From Thermobrachium celere DSM 8682 (GTDB lineage Bacteria; Bacillota; Clostridia; Clostridiales; Caloramatoraceae), in contig NZ_HF952018.1 of NCBI RefSeq assembly GCF_000430995.1, positions 176,180 through 220,907 on the forward strand: a stretch of 44,728 nucleotides of DNA, in the 5' to 3' direction. The position numbers were made by a program, and so were the translations under genes. Of this stretch, positions 1-9,411 are shown in pieces. Below the pieces are notes generated by a model. The model searched no databases, was not told the DNA's origin, and saw nothing but the letters and a program-made list of their open reading frames with translations. Within the stretch, counting starts at the first letter, position 1. Each line of letters begins with the position of its first letter.

Positions 1-538
1 CATCGATAATTTTTCTATTAACAGGGTCAACGATACAACAGTGATATTTAGAACCTCCAGAATTACCTTTAAATTCGTCAATAGCTATAATTTCAGGTAA
101 AGTAGTAGCAGAAGGATAGGAGACATTATTAAAAATGCGCTTTATAGTATCAACAGACAAATTAACTCTTTTAGCTAAACTTGACATACTATAAGTATTA
201 GTAAGCTCTGTTATAACGTACATAGATAAAAGATTAGTGATTCTATAATAACGTGGCAAGAATTCAATATGCTCATAAAATCTTTTACCACAAATATTAC
301 AACGATATCTACGCTTTTTAATAACGAGAATAGTAGGTTTTAAGAATAGAGGAATGTGTTTAACACGTTGTGTTCTATAATCATGAACTCTACTGGTTTG
401 AGAATTACAACAAGGGCAAGTATGAGGTTTCTTTTTCATTTCTAAATAAATCTCAAAACAATTATCAGTATTACGTACTTTTGTTATAATAACATCTTTA
501 AAACCTAGTAAGTTTTTGATAAAATTATTAATATGCAC
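1..538 (-). CDS. ISL3-family transposase, N-terminal part (cut by window edge)
   Basis: Reading the minus strand from a GTG at 538 gives about 179 open codons that run off the window. The start has an ideal AAAGGAGG (549-556) ten bases upstream. Near residue 40 is a zinc-finger pair, CPCC, then RYRCNICGKRF, typical of the zf-ISL3 domain. A helix-turn-helix stretch follows (SMSSLAKRVNLSVDTIKRIF), and then IAIDEFKG, which starts the DDE catalytic domain and supplies its first Asp. The order zinc finger, HTH, DDE is that of ISL3 transposases, usually about 400 residues long, so this is the first 40-45%. The part present is uninterrupted, so the element may be intact. The second and third catalytic acids lie outside the window. 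Confidence 0.85.
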   Translation of the reverse strand, partial: MHINNFIKNLLGFKDVIITKVRNTDNCFEIYLEMKKKPHTCPCCNSQTSRVHDYRTQRVKHIPLFLKPTILVIKKRRYRCNICGKRFYEHIEFLPRYYRITNLLSMYVITELTNTYSMSSLAKRVNLSVDTIKRIFNNVSYPSATTLPEIIAIDEFKGNSGGSKYHCCIVDPVNRKIID

Positions 539-665
539 TTGTTGGATGCCTCCTTTCAGGTGGAATTATGTTTTGGTTAATTTTATTTTACCAGGCATCT
601 AAAACAGGTGCATATTTTTTTGAAAAAATATGCTGGGGCTACGCCCCAACATTTATTATAGAACC
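1..665 (-). mobile_element. one end of an ISL3-type insertion sequence
   Basis: The transposase reads away from a gene-free tip at about 540-665. Read inward from about 665 on the minus strand, the tip begins GGTTCTATAATAAATG, followed by a GC-rich palindrome around GGGCTACGCCCC; this is plausible as a terminal inverted repeat. The boundary at 665 is inferred, because the other end is outside the window and neither the matching repeat nor a target duplication can be seen. The tip sits just below the terminator of the GNAT/peptidase operon, so that operon was not disrupted. Confidence 0.55.
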
Positions 666-666
666 A

Positions 667-715
667 TTAAAAAATCCCCATGTAAGTAGTTTAATGAATT
701 ACTTACATGGGGATT
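667..715 (-). terminator. intrinsic terminator of the peptidase/GNAT operon
   Basis: A perfect 16-bp inverted repeat (673-688 with 700-715, loop 689-699) carries a CCCC/GGGG core. Read on the minus strand it is followed by a run of six T. It lies about 30 bases past the GNAT stop codon, so it should end minus-strand transcription. On the plus strand the following bases are less T-rich. Confidence 0.85.
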
Positions 716-747
716 ATATTTTATACTCTATTTGTTTAAGTTACTAT

Positions 748-1518
748 TTATATTTCATGCTTTAATATAAATCCAGATGATATTTTTTTAAAACCATGTT
801 TTTCAAAAAATGAAGTAGAAGAGTCAATACAATCAATACAAATTGGCAGAACACCCTTTGATTTAAAAGAGTTAATTACTTCTCTTAAAAGCATCGAACC
901 AAATCCTTTATGATGATAATCTTTATCTACAGCCATTTTAATTATATATCCAAATCCAAGTGTATGGTTTAATCTATATATGCTATATCCAATACAATTT
1001 CCATTATGCATTAATAGAGTTATTTTGATATAAGGATCCTTTGACATCTCGATTATATGATGTGGCTTTAACTTAAAAATGTCATAGAAGAAACTATTAT
1101 CTATATTTAAAATATCCTGTGAGTATATATTTGAATAAGGAATAAAATAGCAGTTTGGAACTATTCCTTCTATTTCAAAATCTTTTTTTATCAAGGTATT
1201 TGTTTTAAATATGGGATAGAATTTTATAGATTTAAATATTTCTAATTTTTCTTCAGGAATATTTGACACGTATATATCTTCATTAAATAAATCTAAGAAA
1301 ATTTTAAGCATTTCATTAAGTTCGTCATAATCTTTAATATGATATCTAATCATTATGTTATCATAATATCTTACAGGGTAAGAAAAGTGTAATGGATTTA
1401 CATCAGATACAACCATATAGCCATCATTATATATATTATATAGTTCTTCTTCTGTAATGTAGCTTGGTCTATGTTTTATTATCCTTTTTAAATCTAATAT
1501 GGTTGCAAAATGAGCCAT
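748..1518 (-). CDS. GNAT-family N-acetyltransferase
   Basis: A 256-residue soluble protein. The C-terminal part (roughly residues 165-250) has the acetyl-CoA binding signature of GNAT enzymes: a strand ending IIKMAVDKDYHHKGFGSMLL (the Q/RxxGxG/A-type loop is HHKGFG), a helix with LLREVINSF, then FFEKHGFKKISSGF, the usual last strand-helix-strand. The first 150 residues match nothing I recognise and may be a degenerate N-terminal GNAT fold, as in tandem-GNAT proteins. The substrate cannot be read from sequence. The ATG lies 4 bases after the stop of the M28 peptidase gene and its ribosome binding site is inside that gene's end, so the two are one operon and probably translationally coupled. 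Confidence 0.8.
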   Translation of the reverse strand: MAHFATILDLKRIIKHRPSYITEEELYNIYNDGYMVVSDVNPLHFSYPVRYYDNIMIRYHIKDYDELNEMLKIFLDLFNEDIYVSNIPEEKLEIFKSIKFYPIFKTNTLIKKDFEIEGIVPNCYFIPYSNIYSQDILNIDNSFFYDIFKLKPHHIIEMSKDPYIKITLLMHNGNCIGYSIYRLNHTLGFGYIIKMAVDKDYHHKGFGSMLLREVINSFKSKGVLPICIDCIDSSTSFFEKHGFKKISSGFILKHEI

Positions 1519-1522
1519 ATTA

Positions 1523-2884
1523 TCACTCTCTTTTCGTTATAATAAAACTAATAGTTTGAAGTAAAATTAAGGCTAAAATATATCCAATAATGATATTTGT
1601 AAAAGATATTTGTTCTATTTTAGGGTTATATACTAGTTTAGTTCTGCTTTCAAGATATATATTTAAAGCATTAAATACATCGTCAAATCTATTTATATCT
1701 ATGTTTTGTATTGTATCCATAGGAGTATGGATTTTACTTGTATCATCATGAATAAATGTAACAGCATTTATATTTTGGTAGCAGAAGGGAGCGTGGTCAC
1801 TATTGTCTTGATAGATGTTTTTGCATTTTATCTTATTCTTAAGTAGTTCCAACATACTTCTTGAAAAAACACTTCTGCTACTTGATGATAATATACTTAA
1901 AGGCACATCTTGTTTTGAGCCAACCATATCAAAATTTATGACTTCAGCATCCTTTAAATCAAGTCCGCTGTTTTTAACAAAGTATGATGAGCCAATAAGT
2001 CCCTCTTCCTCAGCATTGAAGGCAACAAATATTATATCTCTATCGTAGGAGGTGTTTTTTAATGCTCTTGATGTTTCAATAAGTAGTGCAACACCAGAGG
2101 CATTATCAAGTGCACCAGAGTATATTACGCCATCTGCATCAAATCCAACGTGGTCAAAGTGTGCAGATAAAATTATAGGGGGCAGGTTTTTATCCTTTCC
2201 TTCCTTTATTCCAACGATATTACTTACCTTAACCTTTTTATAGTTTACAGGGCTTTGTATTTCAACATAATATCCTTGCTTTTTAAACTCCTCAAGTTCC
2301 TTTAAAACGTTTGTTTGAACTGAAATCTTAATAAGCCCATCTTTATAATCTATCTGTTCCTTATAGGGACTTCTAAACCTCATCATTCTGTCAAAGGAAT
2401 AAATTACAGCCTTAATTCCATCATTAAATAATTTTTTATCATATTCATAGCTGCTTAAACTCTCGGTTGAAAGCTTTGATTCAAATTTAATAGTTTTATC
2501 GTCTAGTTTAGCAAATATTCTTCCTCCTTGTGATAATCCTGAGATAATCTCCTTAAAATCCTCTCCATACTTATATTCCTTTATTAGCTTTTTTTCATTG
2601 CTAAATATCTTAAGTGTACATTTTCCCTCAATTAAAGGTACATAAACCTCAAAGCTCTGCCTAAAGTCCTTATAGAGAGGCTTTATTCCATTTTTTTTAA
2701 ATTGTGATATAATATAATCTTCTGCAAGTTTATTTCCCTTATCACCTGCAAGCCTTCCTCTGTATCTATCAGATGATAGTTCCTTTGTAATTTCATATAC
2801 GTTTTGCTTATTGAATTTTATTGGAGTAAATGAAGTAAACAAAAGGCAAATTAGAATTAAAACTACTGCATAGAGTCTTTTCAT
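1523..2884 (-). CDS. secreted or membrane-anchored M28-family zinc aminopeptidase
   Basis: 453 residues with an N-terminal signal or anchor (MKRLYAVVLILICLLFTSF) and a second hydrophobic segment at the extreme C-terminus (IIIGYILALILLQTISFII) followed by KRE. The catalytic region runs from about residue 215 and has the complete M28 metal set in order: HFDHVGF (His and Asp), SGALDNASG (bridging Asp), FNAEEEGLIGS (catalytic Glu plus Zn Glu), INFDMVG (Asp) and KIHTPMDT (last His). A PA-like insert probably precedes it. M28 enzymes release N-terminal amino acids from peptides outside the membrane. The start is supported by GAGGTGATTTT just upstream of the ATG. It leads an operon with the GNAT gene. 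Confidence 0.88.
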   Translation of the reverse strand: MKRLYAVVLILICLLFTSFTPIKFNKQNVYEITKELSSDRYRGRLAGDKGNKLAEDYIISQFKKNGIKPLYKDFRQSFEVYVPLIEGKCTLKIFSNEKKLIKEYKYGEDFKEIISGLSQGGRIFAKLDDKTIKFESKLSTESLSSYEYDKKLFNDGIKAVIYSFDRMMRFRSPYKEQIDYKDGLIKISVQTNVLKELEEFKKQGYYVEIQSPVNYKKVKVSNIVGIKEGKDKNLPPIILSAHFDHVGFDADGVIYSGALDNASGVALLIETSRALKNTSYDRDIIFVAFNAEEEGLIGSSYFVKNSGLDLKDAEVINFDMVGSKQDVPLSILSSSSRSVFSRSMLELLKNKIKCKNIYQDNSDHAPFCYQNINAVTFIHDDTSKIHTPMDTIQNIDINRFDDVFNALNIYLESRTKLVYNPKIEQISFTNIIIGYILALILLQTISFIITKRE

Positions 2885-2994
2885 AAAATCACCTCATATA
2901 ATTATATGAAAATAATAAAAAAATTAGCATAGAAGAGTAACTGAAACTTATGTATATGCGTATTATAAAATAGAAAATTTATAAAGGTGATTTT

Positions 2995-5871
2995 ATGTTT
3001 CCCATAAATGACAGTCTTTGGATTGTCTACACAAAAGATGAACTACCCATAACTGCTGTAGCAAATAACGTAACTCCTTGTTCAACCGACATTGTAGGTG
3101 ATCTTTAAAATCCAGCAGCCTACTACTATATTGATCCAATAACAACTATAAATAGGGATGTTTGCTTTAGGATGAGGCTCAATCAAACACCTCTAAAGAA
3201 TGTTCAGGGCGATTTTAAAGAATTTGGATGGGGAGTATATATTAATTTTGGAATAAATCTAAAATATACAGTAACTGTAGATACAAGTGGTGGGAACTAC
3301 AGGCTTATTGTTACAAACCCATTTGGAGTAATTATTTATAATCAGCCTGTAGTTCTTGGGAATAATGTAAGGGTAATTAAGGCAAACACTACGTTCCCTT
3401 GTGGAAAAACCCCAGATGATGACTTCTTTTTAGACTTTAAAGTCCCAATATTTGCCTTTGAAGGTTTCAATTTTGATACAACAGTATTTAGCTTATGCTA
3501 TTTTACTTCTACACAAAACCAAGTTTTAATTAAAGACATTATCTGCGGTGATGAGATAAATGCTCTAAAGCCTACAGTTGTAACAATTGAAAAGCAAATA
3601 ATACAAGGACCATTGACTGTTGATGTAAACCAAACTGCAACTTGGACAGTAAGGATAACTGTAACTAATACAACAGCAGTTGACTCAATAAATACCATTG
3701 TAGTAGATACAATAAATAATGAGATAGCAGGTCAAATTACAGGAAACATTAGTTTTAATTTAACTCAAGGAACAGCAACCTATAGTGCACCAAAGGTAAC
3801 TTGGAATGTTGGAACACTTCTTGGAAATAGCTCTGCAATACTTCAAATTACCTTCACAGCAAGCTTTTCAACAAGTGGACAAAAGATATTAGATTCTGCA
3901 ACAGTTGTTTCAGATAATAGTATAATTAGTCTTCCTGTTCAGGATGAGGGAGTATTGGTAAAACAGACAGGTGTACCCTTCTTTACTCTAAAGAAGGATG
4001 TAGAGGGACCTCTTGAGGTAAATGTAGAAGAACAAGGAACCTGGACAGTGACACTTAAGGTAGAAAACCCATCACAAGTTACAGTAAATGATATTGTAGT
4101 TGAGGATAATCTTCATCCAGAGTTAAATGTAACTTCTGTATCTCCAGACCCACTTAATCCTTCAAAGGGAAGTGCATCAATTACTGGAAATAAGATTACT
4201 TGGAATGTAGGAAATTTATCACCAAGTGAAGAGGCAACACTAACCTTTGATGTAACAGGACATTTTAATGCAGCAGGTTCCAAAGTTTTTAATATAGCTT
4301 ATGGAAGGTCAAGCAATGCACAAGAGGTAGGACCTGTAGATGATACTACTATTGTTGTTAAATTGGTAACTCCAACTGTAACAATAACAAAGGTGGTAGA
4401 TGAGGGGCCTATAAGCCCAGAGGTTATAAAGCCAGAGGAGGAAAACTCTTGGAAATATACATTAAGGGTTAAAAATTTAGGTGAAGGAACTGCAAAAAAT
4501 CTTGTTGTTACTGATGTTATTAATTATGAACTTTACGGCTCTGCAACAATAACTTGGGATGCTCCAACCCATGGAAGTGTAGATTTTAACGAAGACACCT
4601 TTATTTTAAAATGGACTATTGGAAATTTAGATGAAGAAGATGAGGCTACACTTACAGTTTATATTACAAATGGAGTATTTATGGTGCCTGGCTATAAAGT
4701 TTTAAACTATGCTAAGGTAGATGGAGATAATGTACTTCCAGTTGGACCAGTTTATGATATAGGTGTTCTGGTTGCAACAGAATATGGAATTTTAAAAATA
4801 GATAAAGAGGTATTAAGCGGTCCAACCCAAATCAATGCATGTACAAAGGGTAACTGGAGGGTAAAAATAACAGTTGAGAATATATCAAGTGTAAAGCTGT
4901 ATTGTGTTAAATTGGTTGATGTTGTAAATGAGTATTTTGTATTTATAAATGGAATTCAAAATTACACTACAAATGCTGGTAATATATTCTTTGACAGCAT
5001 ATCAAATAAATTTGTTTGGGACATTGGCAATATGGAGCCAGGTCAAAGGGTTGAATTTGAGATTAATTTTAAAGGGTACTTTATACAAATAGGACAGCAA
5101 AGTTTTGATACAGCAGTTGCAAGCGCTAAAAATGCTGTGACTGTTGAGGCAAGGGATGAAGGTGTACTTGTTAAGGCAGCCTTTGAGGATTTTGACATAA
5201 ATATAGAAGGAAATATAATAGACTGTAAAACAGGTGAGCTAATAGATAATGTCACTGTTAAGGTTTATAAGGACTGCTCTTTGATAACAACTGTAGTTGC
5301 AGACTATAAATACAGCTTTAATTTAAAAGTTGGAACCTACACTATAGTTTTTGAAAAGGAAGGATATTATAAAAAGTTTGTTGCACCAATTATATTTACA
5401 GATGAGTATATAAGATATGATGTAAAACTTTTAAAGAAGGAAGCTATAGATGCTAATTTTGAAGAAAACATGGATATATACGCAGAAAAAATTACAGAGA
5501 GAATAGATGGAAATATAGTTTTAAACCAAATTGTATGCCTACACGAAAAGTATAATCTTGAATGTGGAAGCGATGTTATAGATAAATTTGAATATAGGAT
5601 CATAAAGGGAAGGCTTATTTTGAAGTTTTTGATAGAGAAGAATGTAATTTACAAGCTTGAGGGAAAGGACTTAATGATAAATTTAATTGAACACACAATC
5701 TGCTATCCTCTTCAGACAGATGTATGTGACAAAGAGTTTAAATACAAATACAAGGTTAATAGGTTTAAAATGTGTAGAGATTTAAGTAAGCTTTACAACT
5801 TCTGTGATATAGAATTTAAGGGATTCTTTGTAGAGCCTATGGATATTTTAATTGAAGGAAAAGAGGAATAG
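2995..5871 (+). pseudogene. DUF11-repeat surface-type protein, interrupted by one in-frame TAA
   Basis: The natural start is the ATG at 2995, behind AAAGGTGA and aligned with the start of the downstream paralogue. Codon 38 (3106-3108) is TAA where the paralogue has TTA (Leu); the residues on both sides match (STDIVGDL, then NPAAYYYID). After the stop the frame stays open for 920 codons. The shorter reading from the ATG at 3172 would cut into the conserved N-terminal domain and has a poor ribosome binding site. Order of parts: conserved N-terminal domain of about 200 residues, four DUF11-like beta repeats (each opening like KEVxxGP and containing a W-[KRT]-[VY] strand), one carboxypeptidase-regulatory-like repeat (GNIIDCKTGELIDNVTVKVY), and a Cys-containing C-terminal domain of about 130 residues. 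There is no signal peptide. It may be a fresh pseudogene, a readthrough or reinitiation case, or a sequencing error. Confidence 0.75.
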
Positions 5872-5949
5872 ATTATAAATAAGCTTTACAACACCTTCTT
5901 TTATATATTCATAATATGATATAGAGTTTAAAATAGAGAGGTGGTTTTT

Positions 5950-8046
5950 GTGCCTTTTCCAAGCGACAGTAATTGGATAGTATATACAGAAAATGGACTT
6001 CCTATAACTGCAGTTCCAAACAATGTTAACCCCTGTTCAACAGATATTGTAGGAGACCTTTTAAATCCAGCAGCCTACTACTATATTGACCCTGAGACTG
6101 AAACAGATAGAGAAGTCTGCTTTAGAATGAGAATAAATGAAACACCACTTAAAAGCCAGTCAGGTGAATTTAAAGAATTTGCTTGGGGAGTATTTATAAA
6201 TTTTGGAGTAAATTTAAAATATACTTTTACAATTGACGTGAGTGGTGGAAATTATAGATTGTTAATTAAAAACCCATTTGGAGTAATAATTTATAGTGTT
6301 CCAGTTTCCACTATATTTGGAACAGATATTAGGGTGATTAAGGCAAATACAAAGTTCCCCTGTGCAAAAACACCAGATGATGACTACTTTTTAGATTTTA
6401 AAGCACCTATATCGGCCTTTGAAGGATTTAATTTCGACACAACAGTTTTTAGCCTCTGTTATTTCACATCAACACAAAACCAAGTGCTAATTAAGGATAT
6501 AATCTGTGGAGATGAAATAAATAAGTCAGTTGAGCCTGAGGTAATGCTTACAAAAGAAGTTACAGAAGGCCCGTTATATCCTGAGTGTATAGAGCCAGAA
6601 CAAGAAAAAACTTGGAAATATACACTTACAGTTACTAATAACTCTGCATCAACTGCAGAAGGATTGGTTGTAAAGGATATTATAAATGCAGAATTAGGGC
6701 TTGAAGATAGTGATGTAACATTGACACCAAGTGGTACAACTACTGCAGATTTTGATGATGAGACATCTACAGTAACTTGGGATATAGGAGATCTTGGTCC
6801 AGGTAATTCAGTAACATTAGATGTTGAAATAACAGGTTCATTTAAATATCCAGGATTTAAGATTATAAACTTTGCAACACTAACTGGGGATAATATAAAA
6901 CCTGTAGGTCCTGTAAGCGACATAGGAGTTTGTGTTAATGAAGAGATGGGAGAAATAGAGATAACAAAGACATTAACAGATGGTCCAACAGAAATTAATG
7001 CGTGTACAAAGGACAACTGGACAGTAGAAATAAAAGTAAAAAACACTTCAACAGTTAAGGTATATGGTGTAAAGGTAGTAGATAAACTAAATGAATATTT
7101 TATATTTACAGGTGGAGTGCCAATATATACACCTTCAATAGGAACAGTATTTTATGATTCACCAACCAGTACTCTTGTTTGGGAGGTTGGAGATTTAGAA
7201 CCAGACCAAGAGGAAACTTTGATAGTTCAATTTAATGGATACTTTATAATGACTGGACTTCAGTATTTAGATGAGGCACAAGCATCAGCCCTAAATGCTG
7301 AAACAACTGATATTGTGCGTGATGAAGGAGTTTTAGTTAAGGCAGCCTATGATAATAAACTGATAAACATCTCTGGTAAAATAATGGACTGTAAAACAAA
7401 GGAACTACTTCAGGATGTAACAGTTAAAGTATATAAAGATTGTAGCCTAATAAAAACAGAGATATTTGATGAAGAATACAGCTTAAATCTTTTAGCAGGA
7501 GTTTATACAATTATATTTGAAAAGGACGGATACTATAGAAAATTTATAGCTCCAATAATTTATACAGACGAATATATTAAATACGATATAAAACTGTTAA
7601 AGAGAAAATCAGTAACTGATAGTATAGAGGAAAATTTAGACTTATATGTTGACAGGATTGTAGAAAGAATAGATGGAAATATTCTATTAAATCAGATTGT
7701 TTGTCTACACGAGAAATTTGATTTAGAATGTGGCAGTGATGTAATAGATAGTTTTGAATATAAGGTTTTTGACAACAAGATAATATTAAAATTTGCAATA
7801 GAGAAAAATATAATTTATAAATATGAAGGAAAGGATATGATGATTAACCTACTTGAACATCAAATATGTTACCCATTAGAAGAGGATGTTTGTGATAGGC
7901 AGTTTAAATATAAATATATTATTAAAGAATTTAAGTTCTGTAGAGATTTAAGTAAGCTATATAACTTCTGTGATATAGAATTTAAGGGGTTCTTTGTAGA
8001 GCCAATGGATATAATAATACAGGGAGAAGCTGAAAAGGATTGTTAA
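5950..8046 (+). CDS. DUF11-repeat protein, intact paralogue
   Basis: The start is taken as GTG 5950 (M-P-F-P-S-D-S-N-W) because it aligns with the ATG of the upstream copy and has GAGAGGTGG at about 5936-5944; the in-frame GTG at 5941 lies inside that ribosome binding site. The protein has 698 residues: the same N-terminal domain (about 1-195), two DUF11-like repeats (about 200-330 and 335-470; the upstream copy has four), a carboxypeptidase-regulatory-like repeat (GKIMDCKTKELLQDVTVKVY) and the same C-terminal domain ending in a CRDLSKLYNFCDIEFKGFF motif. DUF11 repeats usually occur in surface proteins, yet there is no signal peptide, LPXTG or anchor. Assembly on a spore surface from the mother cell would fit this but is inference. 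Function is unknown. Confidence 0.8.
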   Translation: MPFPSDSNWIVYTENGLPITAVPNNVNPCSTDIVGDLLNPAAYYYIDPETETDREVCFRMRINETPLKSQSGEFKEFAWGVFINFGVNLKYTFTIDVSGGNYRLLIKNPFGVIIYSVPVSTIFGTDIRVIKANTKFPCAKTPDDDYFLDFKAPISAFEGFNFDTTVFSLCYFTSTQNQVLIKDIICGDEINKSVEPEVMLTKEVTEGPLYPECIEPEQEKTWKYTLTVTNNSASTAEGLVVKDIINAELGLEDSDVTLTPSGTTTADFDDETSTVTWDIGDLGPGNSVTLDVEITGSFKYPGFKIINFATLTGDNIKPVGPVSDIGVCVNEEMGEIEITKTLTDGPTEINACTKDNWTVEIKVKNTSTVKVYGVKVVDKLNEYFIFTGGVPIYTPSIGTVFYDSPTSTLVWEVGDLEPDQEETLIVQFNGYFIMTGLQYLDEAQASALNAETTDIVRDEGVLVKAAYDNKLINISGKIMDCKTKELLQDVTVKVYKDCSLIKTEIFDEEYSLNLLAGVYTIIFEKDGYYRKFIAPIIYTDEYIKYDIKLLKRKSVTDSIEENLDLYVDRIVERIDGNILLNQIVCLHEKFDLECGSDVIDSFEYKVFDNKIILKFAIEKNIIYKYEGKDMMINLLEHQICYPLEEDVCDRQFKYKYIIKEFKFCRDLSKLYNFCDIEFKGFFVEPMDIIIQGEAEKDC

Positions 8047-8049
8047 GAG

Positions 8050-8178
8050 TTATCCACTAATTTTCAGGCTTATCCACAAAAGTTGTGGATAAGCCTGTGG
8101 AATATTATGTGAAAAAAATGTGGAACAATGTTGAATAAAAAAATATTGTGTATAATGTGTGGACAAGTGTGTGGATAT
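8050..8178. promoter_or_regulatory. cluster of DnaA-box-like 9-mers
   Basis: Eight matches to TTATNCACA or its complement lie within 129 bases. Exact matches: TTATCCACA at 8070-8078 (+), its complement at 8084-8092 (-), and TTATACACA at 8147-8155 (-). One-mismatch matches: 8050-8058 (+), 8158-8166 (-), 8170-8178 (-). Two-mismatch matches: 8096-8104 and 8119-8127 (-). The first opposed pair forms a perfect 15-bp inverted repeat (8065-8079 with 8083-8097) with no T-tract after it, so it is not a standard terminator. AT-rich sequence follows to 8260. Known parallels are the DnaA-box clusters outside oriC that titrate or recycle DnaA. No dnaA, dnaN or other replication gene is nearby. The motif matches are seen; binding is inferred. 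Confidence 0.6.
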
Positions 8179-8268
8179 TGTTGAAAACCTTTTGGAATAT
8201 TTGAAAAATCATTATTTTTGCAAATAATTAATATACTATAATATGATTAAGATATAAGGTGGGGTTTT

Positions 8269-9345
8269 ATGGGAGATAACATAGATAGGCAGATAGATGA
8301 ATTTATAAAAAAACTATCTGAAAGATTTGAGGCATCGGAAGATGAATGTGAATTTGAAGATTGTTTTAATGAATTTGTCAAGGAAAGTATAGAAGGTGGC
8401 ATGAAGGATAAAAAAATATCATATAACCCATGTAATGCCTGTAGAAAAAAGCAGGTTATAATAGATGCCTATAATAGAATATGCAATAGAGAATACATTC
8501 CACCTTATGTTGATGAGGATTGTAGGAACTATAAGCTGGCACTTGTTGCAGAAAAGGTTGAAGAAGAAATTTTGGTAAATGTTTTTGAATATTTAATATT
8601 TAGAGTTAGCATAAGAGAAATAATAGATAAAATAGATGACATTGAATGGAGATGTAAGGCAGAAGATATACTAATATCTACAGGATATGATAAGTTTATA
8701 GAGATGAATTTTGGAAGATTTAATAAAAGGCAGATAATAAGGATGCTGTATAATGTAAATTACGTTCCCTTTGATGCTGAAAGAAAAAGGACATTATCAG
8801 AGAAAGAATGTATTACAATGATTAAATATTATATAGTTTTGGCATTAAGGGACAAAGTAAATGAAAGCTTATTTAAAATATTAAGGCTAATTGAATTAGA
8901 ACTTGAATATAAAATAGCAGTTATTGAGGATGAGATAAGATATATAATAAAATGCATACTTCAAGAGATTTTAATTACGCCTATTCAATCAAACAACTAC
9001 AATATAAATTCATTTAATGTAGTTGGGGCATTAACAGAGCTTTTTAAAATATTTGATGGTGTTGTAATTAATGGTACAGTAGCTGCTAATGGTAAGCATG
9101 ATCAAAGATCTGATTTTAGGCATTTTAGAAATACAATTGAAAAATATGAAAGGGCTATAAGGGTGTCCTTTGATCTATTAACAAAGAAAATAAAACAATA
9201 TGGAGAACTAATAGAACAGAGAAGATATATAGTTGGAATTACAGGAATTTGCGAAAGGCCAAATATATATCCTAAAAACGGTAATGAAAAGGATGTTATT
9301 GTTCCACCAAAACCTATAATTATTTTAAATCCAGATCAAAAATAG
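8269..9345 (+). CDS. conserved-looking protein of unknown function
   Basis: I do not recognise this 358-residue protein. It starts at ATG 8269 behind AAGGTGGGG. The sequence is soluble and mostly helical-looking, with no signal peptide or membrane segment. The first 90 residues are acidic and Cys-rich (DECEFEDC, NPCNACRKK, ICNRE, DEDC), which could bind metal or form disulfides. A long charged helical middle follows (IEWRCKAEDIL to LELEYKIAVIEDEIRYIIKC), then a Gly/Asn-rich patch (FDGVVINGTVAANGKH) and a Pro-rich tail ending PPKPIIILNPDQK. The spacer upstream shares the 10-mer ATAATATGAT with the spacer before the intact DUF11 gene, which hints at joint expression with those proteins. Confidence 0.6.
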   Translation: MGDNIDRQIDEFIKKLSERFEASEDECEFEDCFNEFVKESIEGGMKDKKISYNPCNACRKKQVIIDAYNRICNREYIPPYVDEDCRNYKLALVAEKVEEEILVNVFEYLIFRVSIREIIDKIDDIEWRCKAEDILISTGYDKFIEMNFGRFNKRQIIRMLYNVNYVPFDAERKRTLSEKECITMIKYYIVLALRDKVNESLFKILRLIELELEYKIAVIEDEIRYIIKCILQEILITPIQSNNYNINSFNVVGALTELFKIFDGVVINGTVAANGKHDQRSDFRHFRNTIEKYERAIRVSFDLLTKKIKQYGELIEQRRYIVGITGICERPNIYPKNGNEKDVIVPPKPIIILNPDQK

Positions 9346-9411
9346 GTTGTCTTTTTTTGATATTTAATGTAAATTAATAATGTAATATATATTTTAAAGA
9401 GGTGTAAATTT

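Noticed and set aside
568-765. 65-codon plus-strand reading frame
   Set aside because: It crosses the IS tip and the perfect terminator hairpin, has no ribosome binding site and no recognisable domain.
3172-3174. ATG as the natural start of the first DUF11 gene
   Set aside because: It falls within the N-terminal domain conserved with the paralogue; upstream codons back to 2995 match apart from the TAA.
6459-7046. 195-codon antisense frame in the DUF11 gene
   Set aside because: Low-complexity Ser/Val/Thr-rich product typical of the reverse strand of a beta-repeat gene; no ribosome binding site.
8065-8097. Perfect inverted repeat as a plain terminator of the DUF11 gene
   Set aside because: No T-run follows and both arms are exact DnaA boxes that are part of a larger cluster.
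8050-8260. Chromosomal replication origin
   Set aside because: Boxes and AT-rich DNA fit, but dnaA, dnaN, rpmH, recF or gyr genes are absent; an ectopic cluster is the more careful reading.
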